Source of the DNA: Vulcanimicrobiota bacterium | Lineage (GTDB): Bacteria > Vulcanimicrobiota > Vulcanimicrobiia > Vulcanimicrobiales > Vulcanimicrobiaceae | NCBI GenBank assembly: GCA_003161435.1 | Contig: PMOS01000027.1 | Location: forward strand, 1 to 64,000 | DNA length: 64,000 nt | Direction of reading: 5' to 3' | Part shown: piece after piece, positions 1 through 8,670 of the stretch | How positions within the stretch are numbered: the first letter of the stretch is position 1 | How the letters are laid out: every line of letters starts with the position of its first letter | Translations under genes and position numbers: made by a program | Notes under the pieces: generated by a model | Told to the model about the DNA's origin: nothing | Databases searched by the model: none | Seen by the model: only the letters and a program-made list of their open reading frames with translations

Positions 1-6
1 GGATTT

Positions 7-294
7 TTAGACCGTCACTGACACTCCAGTGAGGACCGGAGCGGTGACCCCGACAACCGTAGGATCGCCGACGCTCAAACCGAGTGACGCAAATGTGCCC
101 GCCGACCGCGCCACGCTGATGGGTTCCGGGGTGTTGTCGTCGAGCGGGAACGTAAAGGTCGCCGGGGTCGCACTCAGCGTTACGGGCTGCGCAGGAGCCG
201 CAGGGCTGCTGCCGCCCGAGCTACCCCCACCGCCGCATCCCGCAAGCGCGACCACCACCAGCGCGACAAGAGTTTTGCGGGCAAAGAGACTCAT
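7..294 (-). CDS. small secreted lipoprotein, function unknown
   Basis: A 95-residue precursor. The first 20 residues are a lipoprotein signal: basic start (FARK), hydrophobic stretch, lipobox ALAGC with the lipidated cysteine at about residue 20. A Gly/Ser/Pro/Ala-rich linker follows, then a short beta-rich segment. I chose the internal ATG at 294 because GGAGGT stands 8 bases before it and translation from there begins directly with the signal peptide; an in-frame extension upstream has no such support. The mature part is probably membrane-anchored and exported. No family recognised; similar GGGG-lipoproteins recur in this genome (for example at 14359 and 59093). Confidence 0.7.
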   Translation of the reverse strand: MSLFARKTLVALVVVALAGCGGGGSSGGSSPAAPAQPVTLSATPATFTFPLDDNTPEPISVARSAGTFASLGLSVGDPTVVGVTAPVLTGVSVTV

Positions 295-373
295 GCCAAT
301 TGACCTCCACACGGAATCGGCGTTAAACCACCAGACGTCTTCTTCGCCCAAGGAGAAGGTCCCGCCGCCCGAT

Positions 374-853
374 TTACAAGAGCTCCTTTGAAAGAACGGT
401 TACTATTGTACCCGTTAGCGGAAGGATAGAGATCTCACCGCTGTTGACGTAGCCGAGGGCATGGTAGAAGCGCAGTGCTGTTTGCGAGCTCTCGAGAATA
501 CATTTCTCGATGCCGAGAGATTTCGCCGTTTCTTCGAGACGATGAATGAGCGCCTTACTGACGCCGCGAAAACGAGCCGTCGGCGCGACGTAGTTCGCTG
601 TAATTTTTCCGGAATTCAACATTGCTCCTACTCCCAAGATTGTGCCGGCTTCTTCGGCCACAAAGAAGTGGGACTGCAATATCCGTCTGCGCACGTTTTC
701 GACGGTCTTATTCGAGAGCCACTCTTCAAGAAGTTGCTGGTCGCCGCGGTGATCCAGGTAGCATAGATCAGAGATCGAGCTGCGAATAACGGCACAGGCT
801 TCAGCAGCGTCCTCGATCGTGGCGCGGCGCACCGTTATGCTATCGGATTGCAT
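374..853 (-). CDS. GNAT-family N-acetyltransferase
   Basis: 159 residues, the usual size of a single GNAT domain, which transfers acetyl from acetyl-CoA to an amine. It begins with the typical ITVRRATIEDAAEA strand-helix. The acetyl-CoA binding loop (motif A) is RFRGVSKAL at about residues 94-102, and the family ending ALRFYHALGY lies at about 126-135. Substrate unknown. The ATG at 853 faces a divergent gene, and a palindromic site (913-926) lies in the shared upstream region. Cytoplasmic. Confidence 0.85.
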   Translation of the reverse strand: MQSDSITVRRATIEDAAEACAVIRSSISDLCYLDHRGDQQLLEEWLSNKTVENVRRRILQSHFFVAEEAGTILGVGAMLNSGKITANYVAPTARFRGVSKALIHRLEETAKSLGIEKCILESSQTALRFYHALGYVNSGEISILPLTGTIVTVLSKELL

Positions 854-912
854 CGAATGGCTGCCTCCCCGGATATACTTGGCTCATAGAAGGGCCGGGT
901 CGTGCTTTGGAC

Positions 913-926
913 TCGACAGTTGTCAG
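913..926. promoter_or_regulatory. palindromic operator-like site, copy 1
   Basis: On the minus strand this reads CTGACAACTGTCGA: arms GACA/TGTC around a central AC. The same core occurs at 5294-5303 and, with one change, at 8635-8644. It lies between the divergent GNAT gene and the membrane protein gene starting near 996. A shared repressor site is an inference from position and repetition. Confidence 0.45.
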
Positions 927-995
927 GAGCGGGCCTCCCCGGCGGCCAAGCACGGCAATTATGCCCTTCACCTGCGCGGACGGCTGGGTCCCGCC

Positions 996-1781
996 GTGTC
1001 TCGCGCCCCGGCTCCTAGCCTGCCCGGCGCCGCCGTTTGGTGGTGGTTCGGCGCAGTTGTCTTTTGGGTGCTCATCGCGGCGTGGTGGCGCGCGAACCGA
1101 CCCCTTCGGCCGGGCGTGTTCATCGGACTCGTCGCCTTGATCGCGTTCCTTGCTACGATCTTCCCGCCGGATTCCGTTTGGGCGCGCCTAGGTGCAGTCG
1201 TCGCGGGATTCTCGTTTCTGATCGGCGAGGTAGCGGTCATCTATCGCGACGGCGCCCGGCGCGACCGCGAGATGGGCAACATGTTCCGTTTGGTCACGCA
1301 GTTGCAGCATGCCCTTGACGACGCCGACAAAGCGCGCGAAGCCTTGGAACGCCGGGTTGATTACATCGTAGATGCGGGTCGCGCATCTCTCTGGCGCCGA
1401 ACCTGGGAGAAGGTGCGGAATCTTTCGGACCTTGTACGCGACAACTTTTTCACCCGAAACGCGGCTGCCGCTCGGGCAGAAATCGAAGTATCGCGGTTCC
1501 CCTTGCCCAAGGAAACCGCCCTACGGACCATCGCGGTGAGGCGAGAAGGAGCGGAGCAACAGGTTGACTTCAAGACTCTGTGGGATTTCATATCACATTC
1601 GGATGACATAAAATCGCTTATCAAAGAGTACGCATTTATCAACCTTGACGATCCCGAATTAACCGACGTAGCGAACCGCGGAATACTCCAGAAGGTCGAG
1701 GAGATCGAAGCGATTCGCAAAGGCTTGATCGGTCTAGCCGATCGCTTGGACAAAGAGAGCGAACATGGAACGCAAGGATGA
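996..1781 (+). CDS. membrane protein with cytoplasmic coiled-coil tail, unknown
   Basis: About 261 residues from the GTG at 996. The frame is open upstream to 819, but the upstream part overlaps the start of the divergent gene and looks non-coding. Three hydrophobic segments come in the first 90 residues, then a charged helical stretch (HALDDADKAREALERRVD) likely to form a coiled coil, then a soluble tail ending in EIEAIRKGLIGLADRLDKE. No family recognised. It overlaps the next small gene by 17 bases, so the two are probably cotranscribed. The start is uncertain because no clear ribosome site is visible. Confidence 0.5.
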   Translation: MSRAPAPSLPGAAVWWWFGAVVFWVLIAAWWRANRPLRPGVFIGLVALIAFLATIFPPDSVWARLGAVVAGFSFLIGEVAVIYRDGARRDREMGNMFRLVTQLQHALDDADKAREALERRVDYIVDAGRASLWRRTWEKVRNLSDLVRDNFFTRNAAAARAEIEVSRFPLPKETALRTIAVRREGAEQQVDFKTLWDFISHSDDIKSLIKEYAFINLDDPELTDVANRGILQKVEEIEAIRKGLIGLADRLDKESEHGTQG

Positions 1782-1923
1782 CGCGCTGATAGAGCGGTTC
1801 AAGAGATTCGTCTCCGAAATCCTCACCGTGACGAAAGAGGACGTGCAGAAGGCTGAGGCCGATCGCCGCGCCGCATTCCCGCCCAAGCCGCCGGCAAAAG
1901 ACGAGGACGAGGCGGAGGAGTAG
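1765..1923 (+). CDS. small acidic/basic helical protein, 52 aa
   Basis: ATG at 1765, stop at 1921-1923, overlapping the end of the upstream membrane protein gene by 17 bases. Residues 1-35 form an amphipathic helix (IERFKRFVSEILTVTKEDV), and the tail is Lys/Pro then Asp/Glu-rich, ending DEDEAEE. GAGAG before the ATG can serve as ribosome site. Function unknown. Coupling suggests it works with the upstream membrane protein. Confidence 0.5.
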   Translation: MERKDDALIERFKRFVSEILTVTKEDVQKAEADRRAAFPPKPPAKDEDEAEE

Positions 1924-1929
1924 CAAGGT

Positions 1930-2148
1930 ATGTACCACGTTGACCCTTTGACACCGTGCCCTAAGTGCGGGCATGAGGTCGCCATCCATATCGAAGACCT
2001 CGGCGGTTGCGACACGGACCACTGCACGTGCGAGCTTACTGACGTTCAGGTGGAACAGCTACGAGTGGCTACCCCGAGAGAAAGGGCAAGACCCGAAGGT
2101 TTGCCCGAAGTGCAAGAGTCCATATTGGAATACGCCCCGCAAGGCTAA
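1930..2148 (+). CDS. zinc-ribbon small protein, probably frameshifted
   Basis: The 72-residue frame opens with MYHVDPLTPCPKCGHEVAIH, giving a CPKCG knuckle and then CDTDHCTC. After about residue 40 it becomes Arg/Glu-rich and loses family character. A second, convincing zinc-ribbon coding stretch continues in another frame (see 2042-2152). The real gene is therefore likely a two-ribbon protein broken by an indel or joined by frameshifting. It starts 6 bases after the previous stop, so it sits in the same transcript as the genes at 996 and 1765. Confidence 0.5.
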   Translation: MYHVDPLTPCPKCGHEVAIHIEDLGGCDTDHCTCELTDVQVEQLRVATPRERARPEGLPEVQESILEYAPQG

Positions 2149-2152
2149 GTAG
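2042..2152 (+). pseudogene. out-of-frame second zinc-ribbon domain
   Basis: Reading in frame with the TAG at 2150-2152 gives a segment with SYEWLPREKGQDPKVCPKCK followed by SPYWNTPRKAK. This is the widespread small ribbon-protein signature (YEW-PR ... VCPKCKSPYWNTPRK). It has no start codon of its own, and the first CXXC normally preceding YEW is supplied, if at all, by the ORF at 1930 in a different frame. I read it as the 3' half of that gene displaced by one base. A sequencing error or a true mutation are both possible. Confidence 0.5.
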
Positions 2153-2169
2153 TCGGGGCGGTCCGCATT

Positions 2170-2256
2170 CTACGCTTCGTCGAGCTCCTTTACTTCGTGA
2201 ATAAGGTCCTCGAAACGCTCCATTGCTTCGTCGGGATTACGAGTGTCGTCGTTCAT
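2170..2256 (-). CDS. 28-residue acidic micro-protein
   Basis: ATG at 2256 overlaps the stop of the disrupted upstream gene (TGA at 2253-2255) as ATGA, a classic coupling arrangement. The product starts MNDDTRNPDEAMERFEDLIH and ends EVKELDEA: one acidic amphipathic helix. Function unknown. Its partner gene is split by the IS21 element, so coupled translation has probably been lost or reduced. Confidence 0.35.
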   Translation of the reverse strand: MNDDTRNPDEAMERFEDLIHEVKELDEA

Positions 2257-2762
2257 GGGTACGGAACTTCCTTAATGGCCACCGCGCGAACGGCGGCCCT
2301 TGCGTACACCGTCACGATGACGGGCGTTTCTGGTCTAACGGACGGCATATCTATTCTCAAAACCAAAGCGTTGTCTACGTTGCCGCTGGTGTGTGTGACG
2401 CCTTCTGAAAACATTGTATTTGCACCACCGGCGACTCGAATTTGGTTTCGGAGCGTCCCAAGTCCCGTCTGCATTATGGGTCCGTCGAATATCAAGACCG
2501 CCGAAAGGGGTTGAACGTCCTTGGCGACCTGTATGGTGACCTCTTGTCCGTAAGCGTACCCCAGCGCGATCGCGCCTTCGCTAGATGCGACAGAGCGTTG
2601 CGTAATTCTGAGATTTAGTGACGGCACCGGGGTTTCTGTCGATATGAGTGGCGGATGCGGCTTTTCCGGGAGCGGCGTGGCGCTCGCAGTCGGTTTGGCG
2701 AGTGGAGTGGACGTCGGTCGCGGCCTGGTATTAGTATGGCGCGGCGTTGATGTAGGGCGTGG
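2253..2762 (-). pseudogene. 3' half of an IS-disrupted membrane protein gene
   Basis: This frame is open from the IS border. It runs through a Thr/Pro/Arg tract (repeated RPTST and KPTASATPLP-like units), then about 125 residues of beta-rich domain beginning PSLNLRITQRS and ending AIKEVPYP. Once the IS (2767-4699) and one copy of the GCGTT duplication are removed, its frame joins exactly with the 5' half at 4701-5207: 169 + 169 codons make 338 residues. The intact protein would have N-terminal membrane segments, a Pro/Thr linker and a C-terminal beta domain. A GTG at 2627 could start translation of the C-terminal domain alone. Confidence 0.75.
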
Positions 2763-2766
2763 CGTT
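2762..2766. repeat. target site duplication, left copy
   Basis: GCGTT, identical to 4700-4704. IS21 elements usually duplicate 4-8 bp. Removing the IS plus one copy restores an open reading frame. Confidence 0.85.
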
Positions 2767-2843
2767 TGTTAGCGCCGGACCAAAACTGACCCACTTCGCC
2801 GGTTGAAAATTGACCCACCTGAGGACCACGAACACATGTTCGG

Positions 2844-4651
<1,808 letters not shown>

Positions 4652-4699
4652 ACCGGCGAACCTAAAGTAAAGTGGGTCAGGTTTTGCCCGGCGTTAACA

Positions 4700-4704
4700 G
4701 CGTT
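4700..4704. repeat. target site duplication, right copy
   Basis: GCGTT directly after the right IS end, matching 2762-2766. Confidence 0.85.
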
Positions 4705-5207
4705 GGCGTTGGCCTCGGCGTTACAGTCGGATGCGTCATCGGCGCCGGGAGCATCGTGGGCAGATAAACTATCCGAGGCGGGGCGGTTGAAACGATGCTA
4801 GACGGCCCGCGCGGGGTACGCGTCGGCTTGGGCGACGGTGTGAACGAGGGCGTCGGCGTGGGCGTGGCTCCCTCATTGGCAGCGATTTTATCGGCCTCTG
4901 CCGGTTTTAGGACCGCGTAATCGGACACGGCAGCGACGGCGCCAGCGATAAAGAGCATGCAAAGAGTCGCGGCTATGCGGCGCTCCTTCTTGGACAACGT
5001 GAACGCCAAGCCAGCCGCACAAAAGACGATTAGAACTGACGTACAGACTAGGGCGATCGGCTGCCATGAGGGATGCATTGCGGTCGCTAGGGCGACGTAG
5101 AAAAAGAACCCGGCGAACAGAATGGCCCCGAGGCCAACGCCTTGCTTTTGGAGGTCGTCGAGGCCGCGCCACCACTCCGCAGCCTTGTGCAGCCATTCAG
5201 GCCCCAT
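4701..5207 (-). pseudogene. 5' half of an IS-disrupted membrane protein gene
   Basis: It starts MGPEWLHKAAEWWRGLDDLQ. Three hydrophobic segments follow (about residues 26-46, 52-70 and 80-97), then a Thr/Pro-rich tract (TPTPTPSFTPSPKPTRTP) that continues across the IS into the 3' half. With the IS in place translation runs a few codons into the element and stops at about 176 residues, so a truncated membrane protein without the C-terminal beta domain could still be made. Function unknown. Confidence 0.75.
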
Positions 5208-5280
5208 AGCTCTACGCTACTCCGACGCTCGCCTCGCGAACCCCGCGCCGAATCCGCGCGCTTACCTTGCTAGTGCGCGT

Positions 5281-5316
5281 GGTATATCATCTTGACAACT
5301 GTCAGGATAATATACC
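5281..5316. promoter_or_regulatory. extended palindromic operator-like site, copy 2
   Basis: Outer arms GGTATAT (5281-5287) and ATATACC (5310-5316) share their centre with the inner arms TGACA/TGTCA (5293-5304), giving a 36-bp dyad with only two non-pairing positions plus a central AC. It lies about 50 bases before the transposase start at 5368. The left 26 bases closely match 8622-8648. The TTGACA inside has no -10 at proper spacing, so I read it as a protein-binding site and not a -35 box. Confidence 0.55.
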
Positions 5317-5367
5317 TGGCTCAAACGGTGCCACCCAGGTGGCACAGACTTTCGTTACTCTAGGACC

Positions 5368-6417
5368 ATGGAAGCGGCAGTCCCCCGGACCCTCAAAGAA
5401 GCAGTCACCTACTTTGCCGACGACGAGACCGCCAATGGCTTCTTCGTTGCGATCCGCTGGCCCAACGGCGTGGCCTGCCCCCGCTACGGTTGCGGCTCAG
5501 CGAACGTCGTCACGATCAAGAACCGGAACGCCTGGCGCTGCCGCGAGTGCGGCCGGCACTTTTCGGTGAAGGTCGGGACCGTCTTCGAAGCCTCCCCGAT
5601 TGGCCTGGACAAGTGGCTCCCGGCCTTGTGGCTGCTCACCGCGAACCGCAACGGCGTCTCGTCCTACGAGCTAGGCCGCGCTCTTGGCGTCACGCAGAAA
5701 ACCGCGTGGTTCATGCTGCACCGCCTGCGCCTCGCGCTCAAGGAGGACGGTGCCCCAATACTATCCGGCGAGGTCGAAGCGGACGAGACGTTCATCGGCG
5801 GCAAGAAGAAAGGCCAAGGGCTTTTCACCAACGCGCTCGGCATGAAGAAGCTCGCGCACGGTCCCGCAACCGGCAAGGCGACGGTGTTCGGCATGGTGCA
5901 ACGCGGCAAGGACGGGAAGCCGTCACAAGTGCGCGCGATGGTCGTTCCGAATCACAAGGCGTCGACTTTGATTCCGAAGATTTACGAGAACATCGTGCCG
6001 GGTTCGACGATCTACACCGACGCGCTGCGTTCGTATCGCCAAGCGGACCGCGATTTCGTGCATGAGTTCATTGACCATTCCGTAGCGTACGTCAACGGCC
6101 GGATCACGACCAACCGGATTGAGAACTTCTGGTCGTGCGTCAAGCGTATGCTGCACGGCACTTATATCGCGGTTCGACCGTTCCACCTCGACGCGTACTT
6201 GGACGAGCAAGTGTTCCGCTTCAACGTCCGCGATCAGAAGGACGGCGCGCGGTTCGTCGCCGGACTCAAAGGCGCGGACGGTCGCCGCGTGACGTACGCG
6301 GTGCTCACGTCCTCGCATCCGTTGTGGCGGTTGCGTCCCGGCCGTGCCGCTCGCGCGGAAGCCCGTCGTCGCAAGCTGGACGAGACGCCGATTTCGGGAG
6401 TGAGCGACCGGCTCTAG
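5368..6417 (+). CDS. IS1595-family (ISXO2-like) transposase
   Basis: 349 residues. N-terminal zinc ribbon (CPRYGCGS ... WRCRECGRHFSVKVGT), then helix-turn-helix (SSYELGRALGVTQKTAWFML), then the ISXO2 catalytic core: EADETFIGGKKK, IYTDALRSYR and TNRIENFWSCVKRMLHGTY. These are the family acidic residues. I could not find convincing terminal inverted repeats around it, so it may be an end-degenerate or non-autonomous remnant, although the reading frame is complete. A strong palindrome lies just upstream. Confidence 0.9.
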   Translation: MEAAVPRTLKEAVTYFADDETANGFFVAIRWPNGVACPRYGCGSANVVTIKNRNAWRCRECGRHFSVKVGTVFEASPIGLDKWLPALWLLTANRNGVSSYELGRALGVTQKTAWFMLHRLRLALKEDGAPILSGEVEADETFIGGKKKGQGLFTNALGMKKLAHGPATGKATVFGMVQRGKDGKPSQVRAMVVPNHKASTLIPKIYENIVPGSTIYTDALRSYRQADRDFVHEFIDHSVAYVNGRITTNRIENFWSCVKRMLHGTYIAVRPFHLDAYLDEQVFRFNVRDQKDGARFVAGLKGADGRRVTYAVLTSSHPLWRLRPGRAARAEARRRKLDETPISGVSDRL

Positions 6418-6462
6418 GTGCCTAAAGTTGACACGGCGGAGCGGTAGGTAGATTCTACGGGC

Positions 6463-6858
6463 ATGACTCAGAACACGGACGCCTCTTCGCTCGCAGATCG
6501 GGTGACCCGACTTGAACGCGAACTCGGGAGCGAGGATTCCTGGCTCGGCCCATACCTCAATGACAAGCGCAAACGACTAGAAATGATGATGCCACCAATC
6601 TCCGTTCGTGCGACACTCGCTCAGATATTCACGCGTCTGGGTTCGGCTCCGGCGGGCTATCGGGCGGCAGAGACCGGGGATGTGTTTGGCGCGCTTCACG
6701 TTCTCTTTGAAGAGAACGCCTTGCTGCAAGCTCATCTGGACGGGACTCGGGGGCAGTTGGCGGAGGCGCTGGACCGTATCGAATCGCTAGAAACTGCGCT
6801 CGGAACGCTACGGACTCTGCTCGAATCATCGCGGCCAACGCACGAGAACTCATCGTAG
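6463..6858 (+). CDS. hypothetical coiled-coil protein, 131 aa
   Basis: The ATG at 6463 opens MTQNTDASSLADRVTRLERE, a heptad-like helix. A second coiled coil (LFEENALLQAHLDG ... LAEALDRIESLETALGTLRTLL) occupies about residues 79-121. Function unknown. A minus-strand ORF (6629-6913) with a good GGAGG site overlaps it, so I am not certain which strand is used; heptad pattern and codon use favour this one. Confidence 0.5.
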   Translation: MTQNTDASSLADRVTRLERELGSEDSWLGPYLNDKRKRLEMMMPPISVRATLAQIFTRLGSAPAGYRAAETGDVFGALHVLFEENALLQAHLDGTRGQLAEALDRIESLETALGTLRTLLESSRPTHENSS

Positions 6859-6948
6859 CAAGATCGCCCATTTCAAATAGCGGAACGACGTTGCCCTGAC
6901 GCTTCTGTGCCATCGCAACGCCTCCGTATGATGAACGCCGTCCTTGTC

Positions 6949-7650
6949 TCAGTCGGGCGCGGTCGTTAGGTCGTCAGGGTTTCCGCCCATCGCCGCGTAG
7001 CGAACGCGCGCAAGGTGCTTCGCGTGCATCATCTCATCGTGCGCCGTGCGTGCTTGGTCTAACGCGTCGGCCATGTCGGACGGCTTGTTGGAGTCTATCG
7101 CTTCGTGCAGACGGCTGTACGCCGAAGCAAAGTCGGTCGTCGCGCGAAATACGGCGTCGGCGATGTCTTGCCAACCGTCCGGGACGTTCATCAGAACTTC
7201 GTGACTGGCCGAGTCGGAGGCTTCCTGTGCCTCCTTCGTTTCGGACGACGCAGTAACAAGGTCGTCGCTCTGAACGGCGGCCGAGGCGAGGCCGATGGCA
7301 AGCTCTGCGACCACGACGTCCTGTCCCGTCGTGTTCCACCATTCGCGCACGGCTTGGCGCTGATCGTGGTGTACGTCGGACGCCCCGGTAGGCGAGTTCC
7401 CGCGATAGTCGCCGGGTTCGTGAGGAATCAGCGAGAGTTGCAGTCCCGGCGGCGCGGTTGCAGGAGGTTCTGTCCGACGAGCGACCCGCTTCGGCGTTCG
7501 CGTGCGCGCAGTCGCGACCGTCGTCGCGGGAGAGGTCGTCGCACCGACAACCGCATCATCGCCGTGTCGCGGCCCGAGCGCCGCGTACAACGCGGCCACG
7601 GCGCATCCCGCGACGACAATGAGAAAGCCGTTCCAAAGCCGCTCGGGCAC
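6949..7650 (-). CDS. membrane-anchored exported protein, unknown
   Basis: 233 residues. GTG at 7650 is preceded by GGAGG at good spacing. One N-terminal hydrophobic helix (GFLIVVAGCAVAALYAALG, about 8-26) is followed by a Thr/Ala/Arg/Pro linker and a mostly helical outer domain of about 150 residues (for example VVVAELAIGLASAAVQS and ALDQARTAHDEMMHAKHLAR). No CXXC or known motif. It is divergent from the small DNA-binding protein at 7689, so the 40-base gap must hold both start regions. Confidence 0.55.
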   Translation of the reverse strand: MPERLWNGFLIVVAGCAVAALYAALGPRHGDDAVVGATTSPATTVATARTRTPKRVARRTEPPATAPPGLQLSLIPHEPGDYRGNSPTGASDVHHDQRQAVREWWNTTGQDVVVAELAIGLASAAVQSDDLVTASSETKEAQEASDSASHEVLMNVPDGWQDIADAVFRATTDFASAYSRLHEAIDSNKPSDMADALDQARTAHDEMMHAKHLARVRYAAMGGNPDDLTTAPD

Positions 7651-7688
7651 GCGCCGCCTCCGCCCCTAAAGCACAAACGCACGCTTTT

Positions 7689-7937
7689 GTGTATAGCGGC
7701 GTCGTCCCTTCGCGGCCGGAATCGGCCCCTGTGCCATCCGAGAGGGCTCAGACGCGAAGCAAGACCTACCGGCTCCCGGTGGATCTGATTCAGGCCGTTG
7801 ACCAGGCCGCGCTCGCCGAAGGGCAGGGACGCACCTCGGGGCGCATGTTCAACCCGTCCGCGATCGTTGAGCTGGCGCTACGGGACTACTTCGCGCGCGT
7901 CGGCCTACCGGGTCGTAAGCGCGCGTCTCGGAAATGA
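7689..7937 (+). CDS. ribbon-helix-helix-like DNA-binding protein
   Basis: 82 residues from GTG. The centre has the pattern of a ribbon-helix-helix fold: strand SKTYRLPVDL, helix IQAVDQAALAEG, loop, helix NPSAIVELALRDYFARVG. The tail is basic (GRKRASRK). Such proteins bind DNA as dimers and often regulate small operons or plasmid-type functions. Weak motif, so family membership is an inference. It ends 6 bases before the stop of the convergent basic protein at 7944. Confidence 0.55.
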   Translation: MYSGVVPSRPESAPVPSERAQTRSKTYRLPVDLIQAVDQAALAEGQGRTSGRMFNPSAIVELALRDYFARVGLPGRKRASRK

Positions 7938-7943
7938 CCGACC

Positions 7944-8117
7944 TTAGTCGGCGGACCGCCTCGCCTTGGAAGCGGCCTTAGCGCGCGAGGGTTTCCGCTT
8001 CGCAGTCCGGTCCTTGGGGACCGTCGTGGCGAGTCGTCGCGCGTTCTCTTTGAAGCGGTCGAACGCCGCCGCCGCATCCTCTTCGGATAGTCGTATCTCA
8101 GGGTTTGACGCCGCCAT
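7944..8117 (-). CDS. small basic protein, 57 aa
   Basis: From the ATG at 8117: MAASNPEIRLSEEDAAAAFD, then a Lys/Arg/Ala-rich tail (KRKPSRAKAASKARRSAD). The N-terminal part is a short helix. The tail suggests nucleic-acid binding, but this is only composition. The frame is open further upstream without a better start. Convergent with the ribbon-helix-helix gene. Confidence 0.4.
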   Translation of the reverse strand: MAASNPEIRLSEEDAAAAFDRFKENARRLATTVPKDRTAKRKPSRAKAASKARRSAD

Positions 8118-8411
8118 GCCGGGAGTGTACCACAGTCCCGTGCCGCCGATCTTTACACCGCGGACCCGTCCGCGGTCGAGGGTCGGACATTCGGACCCCG
8201 AAAAGAAAGGGGTCGCTCGGGGTGTAGAGCCCCGGCGACCGTAGTCACTGATTCGCTTGTCGTGGAGGGTGAGAATCGCCTTTGATATCGGTCTGACGGC
8301 CAGACCGGCGAGCGGCGAGCGCCCAACGGAGTTTGAGTAGTAGAACGGCTCCCGTTTGCGGGAGCAGGAGGCTGGGGCAGGACCGGCCCGAGGATTGCCG
8401 CTTCCCACAAG

Positions 8412-8444
8412 AACCGCTCCGCGTAGACGCGCGGGGCGGTTTTT
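8412..8444 (+). terminator. rho-independent terminator
   Basis: Stem AACCGCTCCGCG with CGCGGGGCGGTT (one mismatch) around a short loop, followed by TTTT. It ends transcription rightwards although no plus-strand gene precedes it for about 470 bases, supporting a small RNA upstream. Confidence 0.75.
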
Positions 8445-8559
8445 CTTACTGTTCGCGGACCCTTGACCACCCGGTTTCAGTGTCGGCCTATACTATAAAC
8501 CGCGCGCGCTTTGGGTCCCTATGCTGTAACGATGTCAACCCCCTACTTTTTACAAATCC

Positions 8560-8579
8560 CCCGTATCCTCGGGCTTTTT
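8560..8579 (+). terminator. weak rho-independent terminator
   Basis: CCCG-TATCCT-CGGG followed by CTTTTT. Short 4-bp stem, so less certain. It would insulate the ribBA transcript from upstream reading. Confidence 0.4.
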
Positions 8580-8621
8580 CGTGCGCGCTCTGTCACGCAA
8601 GCAGGCGGTCGGTTTGAGCCT

Positions 8622-8648
8622 AGTATATTAGCTTGACAACTGTTAAGC
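8622..8648. promoter_or_regulatory. palindromic operator-like site, copy 3, at the XRE-ribBA promoter
   Basis: GCTTGACA (8631-8638), central AC, TGTTAAGC (8641-8648): arms of 8 with one mismatch. The preceding AGTATATTA could be a -10 box. The segment closely repeats 5281-5306. It ends 22 bases before the start of a protein with its own XRE helix-turn-helix, the normal place for autoregulation. Function is inferred. Confidence 0.55.
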
Positions 8649-8670
8649 CCATCGGCGAGTCTTAGCAAGT

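Larger units (their letters stand above)
8118..8670. other. 553-bp non-coding region with four strong hairpins
   Basis: No gene is supported here. It holds perfect or near-perfect stems at 8157-8176 (9 bp, 2-base loop), 8211-8240 (GGTCGC/GCGACC plus CGGGG/CCCCG), 8289-8307 (CGGTCTG/CAGACCG) and 8348-8365 (GCTCCCG/CGGGAGC), followed by two plus-strand terminators (8412-8444, 8560-8579) and the palindrome before ribBA. The density of stems followed by a terminator suggests a structured RNA or attenuator. I see no FMN riboswitch signature. Confidence 0.45.

Noticed and set aside
5292..5320. TTGACA in the palindrome as a -35 box
   Set aside because: No -10 box stands 16-18 bases downstream there or at the copy at 8633; the dyad symmetry explains the motif better.
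5208..6462. Complete IS1595 element with inverted ends
   Set aside because: The transposase is clear, but I could not find matching terminal repeats or a target duplication by eye, so no element borders are given.
6629..6913. Minus-strand 94-residue ORF (MAQKRQGNVVPLFEMGDLAT...) with GGAGG before its ATG
   Set aside because: It overlaps the plus-strand coiled-coil gene almost fully and turns into a Pro/Arg-rich tail. The ribosome site is good, so it stays an alternative, but I judged the plus strand more likely.
8118..8670. FMN riboswitch before ribBA
   Set aside because: The conserved RFN segments are not present; only simple hairpins and the palindrome are seen.
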